The position numbers and the translations under genes were made by a program. From Cunninghamia lanceolata (taxonomy: Eukaryota; Streptophyta; Pinopsida; Cupressales; Cupressaceae), in assembly GCA_027924645.1 (NCBI GenBank), contig BSBN01001225.1, positions 10,496,001-10,560,000 of the forward strand: a stretch of DNA of 64,000 bases. The letters run 5' to 3'. The first letter of the stretch is position 1. Each line of letters begins with the position of its first letter. The notes under the pieces are model-generated. The model did no database searches. It saw only the letters and a program-made list of their open reading frames with translations, and was not told the DNA's origin. Shown here piece by piece: positions 33,261 to 43,533 of this stretch.

Positions 33261-33800
33261 TTGGAGTACATTTTCTAGAATCTAGCATTGAAGTTTGAGA
33301 CTGGTTCCCCTTCTACTCTTTTAATTGTAGCAAAAAGGTGATAAGTCATCGCAGGATCTATAGGTATTTTAAACCTATCTTTAAAATTTTTTTGCAAGGC
33401 ATCCCATGAATTAATTGAGGCTTGAGTAAGGCTGATGTACCAATTGTATGCTTCCTCCCCCAAGGAGTAGGGAAACAACCTACATACCACATCATGATGT
33501 TTAATCCTTGCTCTAAAGCAAGCTTCCTTATATGTTCGGATATGATCATCTACATCCTGATATGGATTATACTTAGGGCAAATTTTATCAGGATTTTTAG
33601 GCAAAGGATGATATGCAGTAAAAGTCAAGGTTAAATTCACAACAAAGTATGACATTGTGACTGGTTGTTGAGGGTTATGAGGTATAATTGGGGATCCTAG
33701 AGGTGTCTGAGGTACAGATAGAAATACTGGAGGTGTTACAATATGTCTTAATGAGGATGGTGATGCACTAGACTTAGAAGTATGATGAATGTCAGTGGTA
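33261..33800 (-). pseudogene. Gag (retrotransposon gag domain) of element 2
   Basis: The open stretch 33655-33275 reads DVDDHIRTYKEACFRARI, VCRLFPYSLGEEAYNWYISL, WDALQKNFKDRF and FNARF, the usual order of the plant Retrotrans_gag domain. It forms the virus-like particle around element RNA. The N-terminus is degraded toward 33800. Confidence 0.78.
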
Positions 33801-34338
33801 CAAAGTATGAGTCCACAAATAGGTAATTATTCAAGGAGTCCAATAGATTTGGACCTGGTATTAGGCCTATGAGCTAGGATTCTAACAACTTAGGACATAA
33901 TATGGATATTTTGGCTAGATCTTTGCAAAGAGGAAATGATCTTCCAAGGTGGATATTTATGGTCAAGACTCTACAATAACTAGATATTTATGTAATATTT
34001 GCACCAAAAATGCAAATATGAGCAAGGTTGAACTTCTGGTCACAGATATCAGATTATTTAGTCACACAAGAAGGTTACTATAGGATATTTATAGGACAAC
34101 CTGAATAATAACTCAATATTTGAAGACTTCAAGCAAATGCCTGCAAAGATTAAAGTATTTATGCACAATACTAAAATATTTATGATCAACACTCTTGAAA
34201 CAACCTAAAACAAGTGAATCTTTGCACAAATGTCCAAAGCATAACCAATTCTAATCAATTTTGACAAGATCACCTTGTGTAGATACAAGAATTAGGTGTA
34301 TGTAACCGATTCAAGTAGTAGAAGAGAGTCCCTTCTTC
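33801..34338 (-). other. Leader region of element 2
   Basis: AT-rich sequence with many atatttatg/gatattt phrases between gag and the primer site. No gene is seen. Confidence 0.45.
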
Positions 34339-34351
34339 TAGCACCAATTTA
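34339..34351 (-). other. Candidate primer binding site of element 2
   Basis: On the minus strand the LTR end aaccaaca is followed by taaattggtgctagaag. The position fits a primer site, but the tRNA was not identified. Confidence 0.4.
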
Positions 34352-34994
34352 TGTTGGTTATGATATTAGTCATAAATACACATAGATAAAGAATTACAAA
34401 TCAAACCTTTATCATCTTGAAAGATACAATGAATTTGAAGAATTCATGATCCCAAGTCTCCATGGATTAGTTCATAATCTACTGATGTTACTCAGTGGTT
34501 TGATGTGCCATGCTATTTTCCATTCAAGGGGCCTTACATTTCTATTTCTGAGAAATGATGTCTAAACATCCAGTTTTCCACCTACTTTCTATAAATCTTT
34601 TAACAAAAAAGGTTAATCCTACTATATTTAATAGATGATGAAGATATTTTCTAAGTTTGATCAATTCTTCTGATCAACAACTGCTATTGATTAGTTTTCA
34701 CTTCTGCACTATGGAATCATCTAAATAATATGCCTACAAGCAGATATTTGCATGATGATTGTTGAGATTTATATGTATTTGCATGTTATTTTCAATTATA
34801 CATGATAATTAGCTCAAATATGCTATGAATATTTAGTTTTCTTTGGGATATCAACATATTTATTTATATTTGCTTGAGATTATCTGAGTATTTGCAATTG
34901 TGATGAAGATTTTAATGAAATTAAACAAATTGTATTGAATACTTTCTAATCTTTTCTAAAATGAGTGAATATTTAGCTATTGATCCATATACAT
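34352..34994 (-). repeat. LTR-like copy 1 (5' LTR of element 2)
   Basis: On the plus strand starts TGTTGGTTATG, and its sequence is repeated in diverged form at 35012-43008 (shared phrases such as tttgatcaattcttctga and tgatgtgcca/tgatgtgaca). About 643 bases. It directly adjoins the primer site and gag of element 2. Confidence 0.6.
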
Positions 34995-35075
34995 TCCTAT
35001 TGATGATGATTGTTAGTCATAACAACACTCATAAAAAATTGCATGACAAACCTTATTATCTTGTAAAGTATGATC

Positions 35076-36165
35076 TGTTGGCAAGAGACACTATATGGAT
35101 TCATGGTTGTTGTCATTGATGGCAACAAAGGTCATCCCACATATCCGCAAGTCATGATGTGTCTCTACCGGAAGTCAAAATAAAGATTGTTGTAGTCCGG
35201 TGAACAAGAACAGAGCATGTGGCAAGGTCCGACAGATTGATCCGGATCTCTCAAAGGAAGTGTCTTGGTGTAGTACGGATTTGGAGAAGTCAAGAGGACT
35301 ACCTTGAGTGGTATATTCCAAGGATTTAGCCTCCGGTGATGGACAAGGAAAAAGATATGAATAGTTGAGTACCGGATTCCTGAGAGACAGTGAAAACAGA
35401 GGAAGAACTGACTGACAGAGTATCAGACTACTTTCCGGATGTGTTGCTGTTGATGATAAAGGTTGTGAAGGCATGAATCATGTTTGGCCGACATGATTAA
35501 TGATATCTACAAGTATATGCTTGATCCGCATTGCTTGGTGAGCAAGGATTCAGCCGACAGAACAAAGTTTGTAAGAAACTAGACTGTTCCGGATGCCGAC
35601 TAGAAAGGTGATGAAATTACTTGTGCAGATATATATAGAGGATGGATTTAGTTGTGAAGTGTGTGAAGGAATTAACATATATGTGAATAAGTCCAGAACA
35701 GAGCAGAAGTAGCAAGAAAGATCCGGTATGTGAAAGGATAGCAGAATAAAGAACAGAGGAAAGATGAAGTGCAGCAGATCAGTGTACTGAGCCTAACCGG
35801 AACTGAACTCCAGCATGTGTAGATGCTTCCAATCAGTTCAAGACTATGATTCTTATCACTTTGTAGACAGTGTGTCTTCTTGTAGGCAGTGGGCCTCTTG
35901 TGAGCAGTGTGCTCGGGCAGTGAGCCCTAATTGGCAAGTGCCATTTTGTAATTTCCTATTCTTCTAACAGAGAATAATTTTTGGTTTAATCACCCCGTGG
36001 TTTTTTCCCTTAACAGGGTTTCCACGTCAAAAATACTGTGTCATGTGTTTCTTATTTCATGGTAATGTTTTTGTGTTTGATTCAATGCTACATTAATTAA
36101 TAAGAAAGTTTAGAAAGAGAAATAATTAGGATAACTGATTCACCCCCCCCTCTCAGTTATCAACA
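35076..36165 (+). repeat. 5' LTR of element A
   Basis: Begins TGTTGGCAAGAG, ends ttatcaaca. A TATA-like atatatatag lies at 35629-35638. Near the end, repeated cagtg-containing phrases (gtaggcagtgggcc, gagcagtgtgctc, gggcagtgagccc) could fold into hairpins, and a run of eight C precedes tctcagttatcaaca. Confidence 0.95.
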
Positions 36166-36167
36166 AT

Positions 36168-36179
36168 TGGTATCAGAGC
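36168..36179 (+). other. Primer binding site of element A (initiator tRNA-Met type)
   Basis: tggtatcagagc two bases after the LTR. Confidence 0.9.
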
Positions 36180-36230
36180 TAAGTTCCTCCTAATAGAGCC
36201 TAACAGCTTGAGGAAGATCTGGGAGTTCAA

Positions 36231-37409
36231 ATGGATGCATATGGTTTAAGGGAGCAACTCAAGACTGCCCTTGAGGATCTTGAACAGTCAAATTCTGAAG
36301 TCAATGAATTAAAAGAAAGACTCAAACAGGCTGATGAATTCATGAGAGAATTAAAAGGCAAATTAAGTCTCTCTATGAAAAAGAGAAAGGAGCTGCTCCA
36401 ACAGTTGGCAAGTCAAAGTGAAGAAAGCAATACAAATGAAGAATTGACTGAGCAAACCAAGTTATGTGAAAAGTTATCAAAAGAAATCATTATGTTAAGA
36501 CATGAAATGGAATCAGGAGCTATAAAGTTTACTCAAGAGATTGAAGAAAAAAGAAAGGCTGAAGACAATCTAAAACAATCTCTTAAAGAAAAATCAGAAG
36601 AATGCCACCAGATGGACAGGATTATCAGACATCTTGAATCTGATCTTGAAGATGCCAAAGATAATGAAGAAAAACTTGAGGATCAAATTGCCTCTCTCAA
36701 AAGAGACCTTCAAACAGCAAATGAATATAAAGAGAAATTCAAGATAAGTTCTGCTCAACTTGAAGTTCTTCTTGGAAGTCAAAAAGGGACAGATGACAAG
36801 TATGGTTTGGGATATGAGAAAGGAGAAACCTCCGGATCCGGTCAAAAGAATTTTGCATCAGAAAATCCAAGGAGCAGGCCTAGAAGACCTCCGGTAAGAC
36901 AGCCAAATGCTCAAAGATATCCATCTTTCAATGGATACTACCACAGCTGCAACCACTTTGGTCACAAAGCTAATCAGTGCAGAAAGAGAATGAATCAGAT
37001 TAATTCATCCTTCTCCAGACAATGCTTCAACTGCAAAAGGTATGGACACAAATCCCATGAATGCAGAAATATGCAAGTAAACAAATCATTCAAAGGTAGA
37101 TGCTTTACATGCAATAGAGTAGGTCATATGGCTAATCAATGCAGATCAAGAGGATATCAGTCAAATATACAAAGAAATGTTATTTGCCAAATCTGCAATA
37201 GGTCCGGTCATAATGCTAAAGTCTGCAGAAGCAAGAATCAGGACAAAAGAGGTCCGGTGTATAATCAGAATCAAGACAAGGGTAAACAAAAGATGAATGC
37301 GGATGAAGTTAGGAATCAGATGAGCAAGATTTGGGTGAAGAAAAGTTCAGAGAATGTAGAGGTTGAATCCGCACCAGACTCTGGTGCTGATATTTCTTCC
37401 AGAAATTAA
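36231..37409 (+). CDS. Gag-like protein with long coiled coil and four zinc knuckles (element A)
   Basis: 392 codons, ATG 52 bases after the primer site. Residues 1-185 are a long Glu/Lys/Leu coiled coil; residues near 185-200 (KISSAQLEVLLGSQKG, then YGLGYEKGE) match the end of copia Gag proteins. Then a basic PRSRPRRPPVRQ stretch, and four Cys-His knuckles at about residues 235-325: YHSCNHFGHKANQC (first Cys missing), CFNCKRYGHKSHEC, CFTCNRVGHMANQC and CQICNRSGHNAKVC. Ordinary copia Gags have one knuckle and an N-terminal UBN2 domain, which is absent here. Likely role: RNA binding and packaging, perhaps multimerising through the coil with a helper Gag. The frame is intact. Confidence 0.82.
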   Translation: MDAYGLREQLKTALEDLEQSNSEVNELKERLKQADEFMRELKGKLSLSMKKRKELLQQLASQSEESNTNEELTEQTKLCEKLSKEIIMLRHEMESGAIKFTQEIEEKRKAEDNLKQSLKEKSEECHQMDRIIRHLESDLEDAKDNEEKLEDQIASLKRDLQTANEYKEKFKISSAQLEVLLGSQKGTDDKYGLGYEKGETSGSGQKNFASENPRSRPRRPPVRQPNAQRYPSFNGYYHSCNHFGHKANQCRKRMNQINSSFSRQCFNCKRYGHKSHECRNMQVNKSFKGRCFTCNRVGHMANQCRSRGYQSNIQRNVICQICNRSGHNAKVCRSKNQDKRGPVYNQNQDKGKQKMNADEVRNQMSKIWVKKSSENVEVESAPDSGADISSRN

Positions 37410-38062
37410 AAAGTGAGCTCTGGCTCAGGGGGAGACTCAAAGAAAATCCTGTTCCCCCAGCCAATCAAGTGGTGCCGGATGTGGCACAAGATGCAGAGTA
37501 AAGGGTTTAAATATATAAGTCTTGAGATGATCCAGACAAGATTTCAGAGGTCTGCAAGGAGTTATGAAGAAGCTGTGATCGATCAAGTAAGACCTATTCC
37601 AGGAGATGCTCCGGTATGACAAAGGATTACTAAAAGGTCCGGAGAGATCCGGAAGTGCACTATCTTATTCTGCGGATTGGACAGAGTGTTTGGGATGTTC
37701 TTGTAATATGTTACCTCGATTTATTCATGATTGAAAGATCCGGATGATATTCATAGATCAGGACTAATCCGGGATACTCCAAGCTATCCAGACAAGGCAA
37801 ACCGGAATAATCTAGGTGAAGCATTTATTGCAGACAGATATTAGGGTTTGCGGAGCAATATAAGGGATTTCTCAAAAGTCATTTGCTCATTCTGCACTCA
37901 AGAAGAAGCGAAAAGTGGAGCTCTACAACAAGATTCATCAAGCACACCAAGGATCTCCTGCCGAAGTCATTGCATAAAGAAATCAATCCAACCACTCCAT
38001 GCAAACCGAAGGCGCATAAGGTATTCTCCGTTTTTCATTATCTCACTACAAATCTTTGAAGA
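37410..38062 (+). other. Region between Gag-like ORF and ORF2 of element A
   Basis: About 650 bases with no polymerase domain, only short frames. It ends cttctttgaagaATGGC-like context upstream of ORF2 (the ATG at 38063 follows gaaga). In a helper element protease, integrase, RT and RNase H would lie between Gag and a third ORF, so this spacer may mark the deletion point. Confidence 0.5.
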
Positions 38063-41000
38063 ATGGCTACTCCAGATATAGTTAAGATCTCTGATAGACC
38101 TCGTCCCACATTCAAGAAACATCCTTACAAATCATTGGAGGTAGATCCACTAGGAGCCTTCTCTAGTGTTTCTCATGGTGTATTGCATACGGAAGATATT
38201 AGGGTTTACATCCATGCGAATCTTGAAGACTTTGGAGAATCAAAACTGATGGATATCTATCACAAACAATTGATAGATGACTCCTTTGAGATCAAACCTC
38301 AGTACAAAGCCATCCGGGACAAACACTTTGCACAGTGCATTCATTTCCCCTGTTTTAAAGAAGATGAATGGGTCCAGTATGTACTAAGTAGAGTACATGA
38401 CAACTTCCTATGGTTGAACAAGCCCTTCAAGATCACCAAGGATGCAATTAGGGCTGTAACTGGTCTGCACTCATCCGGTGGATTACCTGTTCTCAAATCT
38501 GTCAAAAATCAGACAGTCAGTGATGCAACCGGATCCAAGTTTGACAAGAGAGCTATGACAGTTGATGACATCACTGAACCGGATGTCAAATTTGCAGCTA
38601 TGATAATTGGTTACAAAATCTATCACTCCAGTAGGGAAAATTCAGTACCGGGAACTGCAATTTACACAGCTTATCAAATGTTAAAGGAGAATGCAGACTA
38701 TGACTTGTGTGAGCTTCTAGTAAACCAACTCTTTGAAAATCTGTAGAAGATTAAGAAGGACAAGAAAAACTCCTTCAAGTATGGCAATCTGATCCTTTGT
38801 CTATTCTTTTACTACATGAATGAGCTTCCCGGATCCAGTGGATGGATATGGCAGAATGACAGACCGGTTGCCATCCAAATCAGAGACTATTTGCATGGAC
38901 TTGGGGATGCAAAAGCAAGAAATATAGCTCTATGGGGATACTTCAAGAACTTCCAAAGCATGATGCATGCAAGAGAAAGAAAACCCCAATCCCTTGTTGA
39001 AAATTACAAAGACACAGTATGCTTCATGGTAGAAACAGATCAGTGTCTGATGGAGGCAGTGGAGCCAAGGACTGTCTGGATCATGCCCATGGGGTATGAA
39101 GTGGATGAACAGATAGTAGAGCTGCATGTTCAACACATGCTAAGCCAGCCCAAAGATCCTAAGGCAGAAAGGTTTGGAACCTTTGAGGAACTGAGTGTAA
39201 AGATACATGTAGAACTCAGGGAACCGGAGATAAAGAGGAAAGTAAGAAAAGAAGTTGAGCATATTGCTCAAGGCCTAGGCATCTCAAAAGAGGCACTTGA
39301 TGCCAGCCGGGAAAAGAGGAGGAAGGCTGAGGAAGAAGAGAAAAGTAAAGAAAGTGTTCCGGTTGAAACTCCCACCCGGACCAGATCATCAAAAAGATCT
39401 ACACCTCCCTCAACCAAAAGTTCAAAACTGGAAGTCCAGGCATCCGGTAAAAGATCCAAGACAAAAGCCACAAGGGCTTATGAAAGCCAAAAGGATGAAG
39501 AGGAAACAGAGTCAGATGAGGGAGTAAAAGAAATAAAGAAGCAGAAGAAGAAAGGATCCGGTAAACCCTCCACAGGCCAAGACAAGGATGAAATGGCAGA
39601 GGTATCTGTTGAAAAGCCCACTCTGTCTCTAGAGAGTGTAATCAAGTCAGTCACGGTAGATGGAAACCTTCAACCAATGACTGAATTTTATGATGACTAC
39701 AATGAGGCTGACCAAAAGATTCTGCAGGAAGCCACAGTCAAATATCTGAACATATACAATAAGGCTTTCATTGAGATCATATCTCTTATTCCTAAAAGCC
39801 TAGAAAAGGAATTAGAAATAAGAAAGAATAATGCTCATGCAAAAGATCTTGAGATCCGGGAGCAGATAGCTATTCAGCTATATCCTCAAATTGATCCCAA
39901 GACAATGAACATTATCTTCAAAGACTGCAAAGATGAGTTCAGAAGTAAAGCCAGGATGAATCAACTCATGCTTGGTGAGACTGACAAAGTGGCCCAAGAG
40001 ACAGAAGAGATCCTCCGGAGGGCCTTCGAAAGGTTCAATCTTCCTGTTGTAGAGGACTTGGGTGCAGAAACAGCTGCGGATTTGGAATCATCTGTTCCGG
40101 AAGAAGTGGGCCTTGAACAGACAAACATCTCTCCTCCGGTTTCCCCTACAGTCTCTGGATCCAAAGAAGAAGAGAAATTACAGGAGAAGGAAGCAGGGGT
40201 GAAAGATAAAGAGGTTGACAGTTCCAAGACTGCAGAAGAAAAGAAACATCTGTCTCCGGCAAGAGACACTGCACAAACTGTTCAACAATTTTTGAGCAAA
40301 GCCACTATAGAAATTGATGAACCGGACCTACTCAAAGGACCATTAGATTTTGACTCTTTGTCACCGGTACAAACAATGAAAATAGCCTCATTTGCAAATG
40401 AGAAAGTCAAAGAGAAGCTGCTGAAATCTCACATGGAAGACTGTGAGCTTATGGAGGTAGCATCTGGAGTGCTAGAAAAGATCATGCCATCCTTTCAAAA
40501 GGATCCCACAGCCTCCTCTTCCGGTAATCTCAAAACCTTAGTCAGCAGTGTTAGTACACATTTTGAATCTCTAGAAAAATCTGCTGAAGAAAAGGTCCGG
40601 AAGGAATTTTTGGATAAAAGATTCTCAGAAGTATTAGAATTAATCTCTAAAGATAGGAAGATTGTGAGTATTGGAATAAAGAGCTTAGAGAATGCTCTTA
40701 AGGATGGCGGTGACATTTACAAATTTTGTATATCCTGGTCAAAGGCAACAACAGCAATTGATAAGAAAATAAAAGAGGAACAGGACAAGCTACAAAGCTT
40801 ATCTCAAAGTTTTGATCCTCTCTCTTCCTCTATAATAAATCAAGAATGTCAGACTATTGCAGTCTTGAATGAAATAAAGAATCTTGAGAAGGAAAGGAAG
40901 AATATCACTAACCGGATGGGAGAACTTAGAAGGATTATAATCCCTAAGTTGGAAACTATGCATGAGGCCATCAGTGATGCTCAGACCACTACCCAAACAA

Positions 41001-41146
41001 ATGATCCGACAGATCTCAAGCGGGCAGAAGCTTTTGCATTTTTGTTGAGTGGTCACATTTCAATTTTGGATAGAATGAAGCAAAGTTGGGCTACAGAAAT
41101 GATCCAATTGCAGACATCCTTTGCAGACATTCTTCAGTATATGTGA
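38063..41146 (+). pseudogene. Large ORF2 of element A, unknown function, one internal TAG
   Basis: About 1027 codons from ATG 38063 to TGA 41144-41146, broken only by TAG at 38744-38746, likely a former CAG. Residues 1-330 look globular (FKEDEWVQYVLSRVHDNF, FKITKDAIRAVTGLHSSGG, NSFKYGNLILCLFFYYMNEL). Residues about 370-510 are Lys/Ser/Glu-rich and disordered with basic clusters (KRSTPPSTKSSK, KKQKKKGSGK). The rest, to the C-terminus, is acidic and coiled-coil-rich. I recognise no enzymatic motif. The position after gag and before the 3' LTR recalls the env-like third ORF of SIRE-type copia elements and the putative plant transposon protein families, but that is inference. No clear membrane segment or signal peptide is seen, which argues against a real envelope. 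Confidence 0.78.
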
Positions 41147-41222
41147 GTATGTAAATATGCGGCTATGTATAGAAAATTTTTGAAAATTTTGGTGTGCGGA
41201 CCCTACCCTTTGCCATTGATGT

Positions 41223-41378
41223 CAAAGGGGGAGTGAGGAGCACTGAAAAATGAGGAATCCAACTAAAGGGGAGCTCCGGAAATTGTATATAAAGACAGAG
41301 CATCAGCAAAGGGGGAGCATAGTGTAAGCACTTAGTCATTTTTCACTAAGTGTTGCCATCAATGCCAAAGGGGGAGAT
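41223..41378 (+). repeat. Three polypurine tracts before the 3' LTR of element A
   Basis: caaagggggag occurs at about 41222-41232, 41306-41316 and 41366-41376; the last borders the LTR and serves as the plus-strand primer. Phrases with gccattgatgtc / gccatcaatgcc surround the first and last. Confidence 0.85.
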
Positions 41379-42469
41379 TGTTGGCAAAAGACACTATATG
41401 GATTCATGGTTGTTGTCATTGATGGCAACAAAGGTCATCCCACATATCCGCAAGTCATGATGTGTCTCTACCGGAAGTCAGAATAAAGATTGTTGTGGTC
41501 CGGTGAACAAGAACAGAGCATGTGGCAAGGTCCGACAGATTGATCCGGATCTCTCAAAGGAAGTGTCTTGGTGTAGTGCGGATTTGGGGAAGTCAAGAGG
41601 ACTACCTTGAGTGGTATATTCCAAGGATTTAGCCTCCGGTGATGGACAAGGAAAAAGATATGAATAGTTGAGTACCGGATTCCTGAGAGACAGTGAAAAC
41701 AGAGGAAGAACTGACTGACAGAGTATCAGACTACTTTCCGGATGTGTTACTGTTGATGATAAAGGTTGTGAAGGCATGAATCATGTTTGGCTGACATGAT
41801 TAATGATATCTACAAGTATATGCTTGATCCGCATTGCTTGGTGAGCAAGGATTCAGCCGACAGAACAAAGTTTGTAAGAAACTAGACTGTTCCGGATGCC
41901 GACTAGAAAGGTGATGAAATTACTTGTGCAGATATATATAGAGGATGGATTTAGTTGTGAAGTGTGTGAAGGAATTAACATATATGCGAATAAGTCCAGA
42001 ACAAAGCAGAAGTAGCAAGAAAGATCCGGTATGTGAAAGGATAGCAGAATAAAGAACAGAGGAAAGATGAAGTGCAGCAGATCAGTGTACTGAGCCTAAC
42101 CGGAACTGAACTCTAGCATATGCAGATGCTTCCAATCAGTTCAAGACTGTGATTCTTATCACTTTGTAGACAGTGTGTCTTCTTGTAGGCAGTGGGCCTC
42201 TTGTGAGCAGTGTGCTCGGGCAGTGAGCCCTAATTGGCAAGTGCCATTTTGTAATTTCCTATTCTTCTAACAGAGAATAATTTTTGGGTTAATCACCCCG
42301 TGGTTTTTTCCCTTAATAGGGTTTCCACGTCAAAAATACTGTGTCATGTGTTTCTTATTTCATGGTAATGTTTTTGTGTTTGATTCAATGCTGCATTAAT
42401 TAATAAGAAAGTTCAGAAAGAGAAATAATTAGGATAACTGATTCACCCCCCCCCTCTCAGTTATCAACA
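41379..42469 (+). repeat. 3' LTR of element A
   Basis: Begins TGTTGGCAAAAG, ends ttatcaaca; nearly identical to 35076-36165. Confidence 0.95.
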
Positions 42470-43008
42470 TGATCAATTTGAGATAAATTGATGACTCTAA
42501 GGCTCTGTTGATCAGGTCATGATCATCTGACGTTACTCAAAGGTTGATGTGACATGCTACTTTCCATTTCAAGGGGTCTTATGCTGATTGAAAGATTAAT
42601 TGTATACCTGCCTGCTGTAAATTCACTTCACAAATGATGATATTTCCACTATGCTCAACAAATTATGACTATTTATAAGTTTGATCAATTCTTCTGAGCA
42701 TCTACTTTCAGGAACTTCAATATACTTCTGCACTTTGTATTTATTCAAGTGATGTGCCTATAAGTGGATATTTATATGTTTATCGTGGCTATTAATGTGT
42801 ATTTGTATGATATTTATCAATTTGACATGCTTTCACTCAAAATATGCTTTGTATTTTCAATTATTTACGAGATATAGGCATATTTCATGTTTATTTTCTT
42901 TAGATTGTATGTTATTTACAATTATGGAGGTGATTTGTAATGAAATTCAAATAAACTTAAAGAAATACTTCTAATTTTAGTGAACCTTTATCTATTGAGT
43001 CACATACA

Positions 43009-43533
43009 TTCTAGATACAGTCATGAAGAGAAGAAATCAAACCATAATTCACCAGGTTGTTCCACAGCTAGGTGTGGTTGATGCTAACTTCAAAGGAACA
43101 AGGAATGCAAATAATACATGTAGGCTGACAAGCACTCCAAGGGACATAGCTAATTAATGCACATATCCAGATTCCACTAACTGATTACTCAAGATTTACA
43201 ATAATTTGTAATCAAATAGCTTTCTCTTTCATTAATAATGCAAAACATGTACATTCACAATAGCCTTGAAATCAGTCCTAAATTCTTCAGCAATCAAATT
43301 TCAATTAAGTTTCTAATGACTAAAATGATGCACTCCTTCCCCTTTTATATAATAAGGAGAAGAGGTGGTTACAAATGACCAATGGTCAAGATTCATTCAT
43401 TTAGATCAATGGTCAACACTTCTTCATTGACTTAGTCAACATCTTCATTTGTGGCACAAGTTACCAACTGGCAACTTTCTAGCAAAACATACTACTTACA
43501 AGTTGCCTATGCATATGTTTACCTTATGATACA
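43009..43533 (-). repeat. LTR-like or 3' flanking repeat of family B, copy 1
   Basis: Starts ttctagatacagtcatgaag on the plus strand and matches 49349-49875 at roughly three quarters of positions with gaps. On the minus strand both copies conserve a TATA box followed by ggag-tgca (tataaaagg at about 43345 and 49690), and both begin TGTA right after the acidic tail of family B. It could be an LTR. Confidence 0.55.

Larger units (their letters stand above)
20762..34994 (-). mobile_element. Ty3/gypsy element 2 with RNase H before RT, split by a copia insertion
   Basis: Minus-strand order from the right: LTR (34994-34352), primer site, gag (about 33800), zinc-finger/protease segment, archaeal-type RNase H, RT, RNase H, integrase. 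A Ty1/copia element at 24711-31033 interrupts the zinc-finger segment. The integrase side is truncated at 20762 by another sequence, so no 3' LTR is left. The pol frame is long and open and keeps its catalytic residues, whereas gag and protease are broken. Confidence 0.8.
35076..42469 (+). mobile_element. Non-autonomous LTR retrotransposon with two novel ORFs (element A)
   Basis: 7394 bases with LTRs 35076-36165 and 41379-42469, a tRNA-Met primer site, a polypurine tract and a perfect 5-bp duplication. By hand the LTRs differ at only about 17 positions plus a one-base change in a C run (over 98 percent identity), so this is the youngest insertion seen. No protease, integrase, RT or RNase H is present. 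The internal part codes a Gag-like protein (36231-37409) and a large second ORF (38063-41146). LTR ends and polypurine repeats resemble copia element C, which could represent its helper family. Confidence 0.93.
35071..42474. other. TGATC target duplication of element A
   Basis: TGATC at 35071-35075 and at 42470-42474 flank the element exactly and are identical. Confidence 0.92.
35012..43008 (-). repeat. LTR-like copy 2, interrupted by element A
   Basis: Sequence homologous to copy 1 lies in two parts, 35012-35075 and 42475-43008, joined across the TGATC duplication of element A. It stands only 17 bases from copy 1, in the same orientation, so it may be a solo LTR or the LTR of a second tandem copy. 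Confidence 0.6.

Noticed and set aside
35175..35474. Minus-strand frame of about 99 codons in the 5' LTR of A, repeated in the 3' LTR
   Set aside because: Duplicated because the LTRs are duplicated; no domain, so not called as a gene.
37365..37409. APDSGADIS near the end of the element A Gag-like protein as a protease active site
   Set aside because: DSGA lacks the flanking hydrophobic residues and no protease domain follows; the frame ends a few codons later.
37895..37980. Short frame with KKKRKV, like a classical nuclear localisation signal, between the two ORFs of element A
   Set aside because: Only 37 codons with no ATG; most likely a chance basic run.
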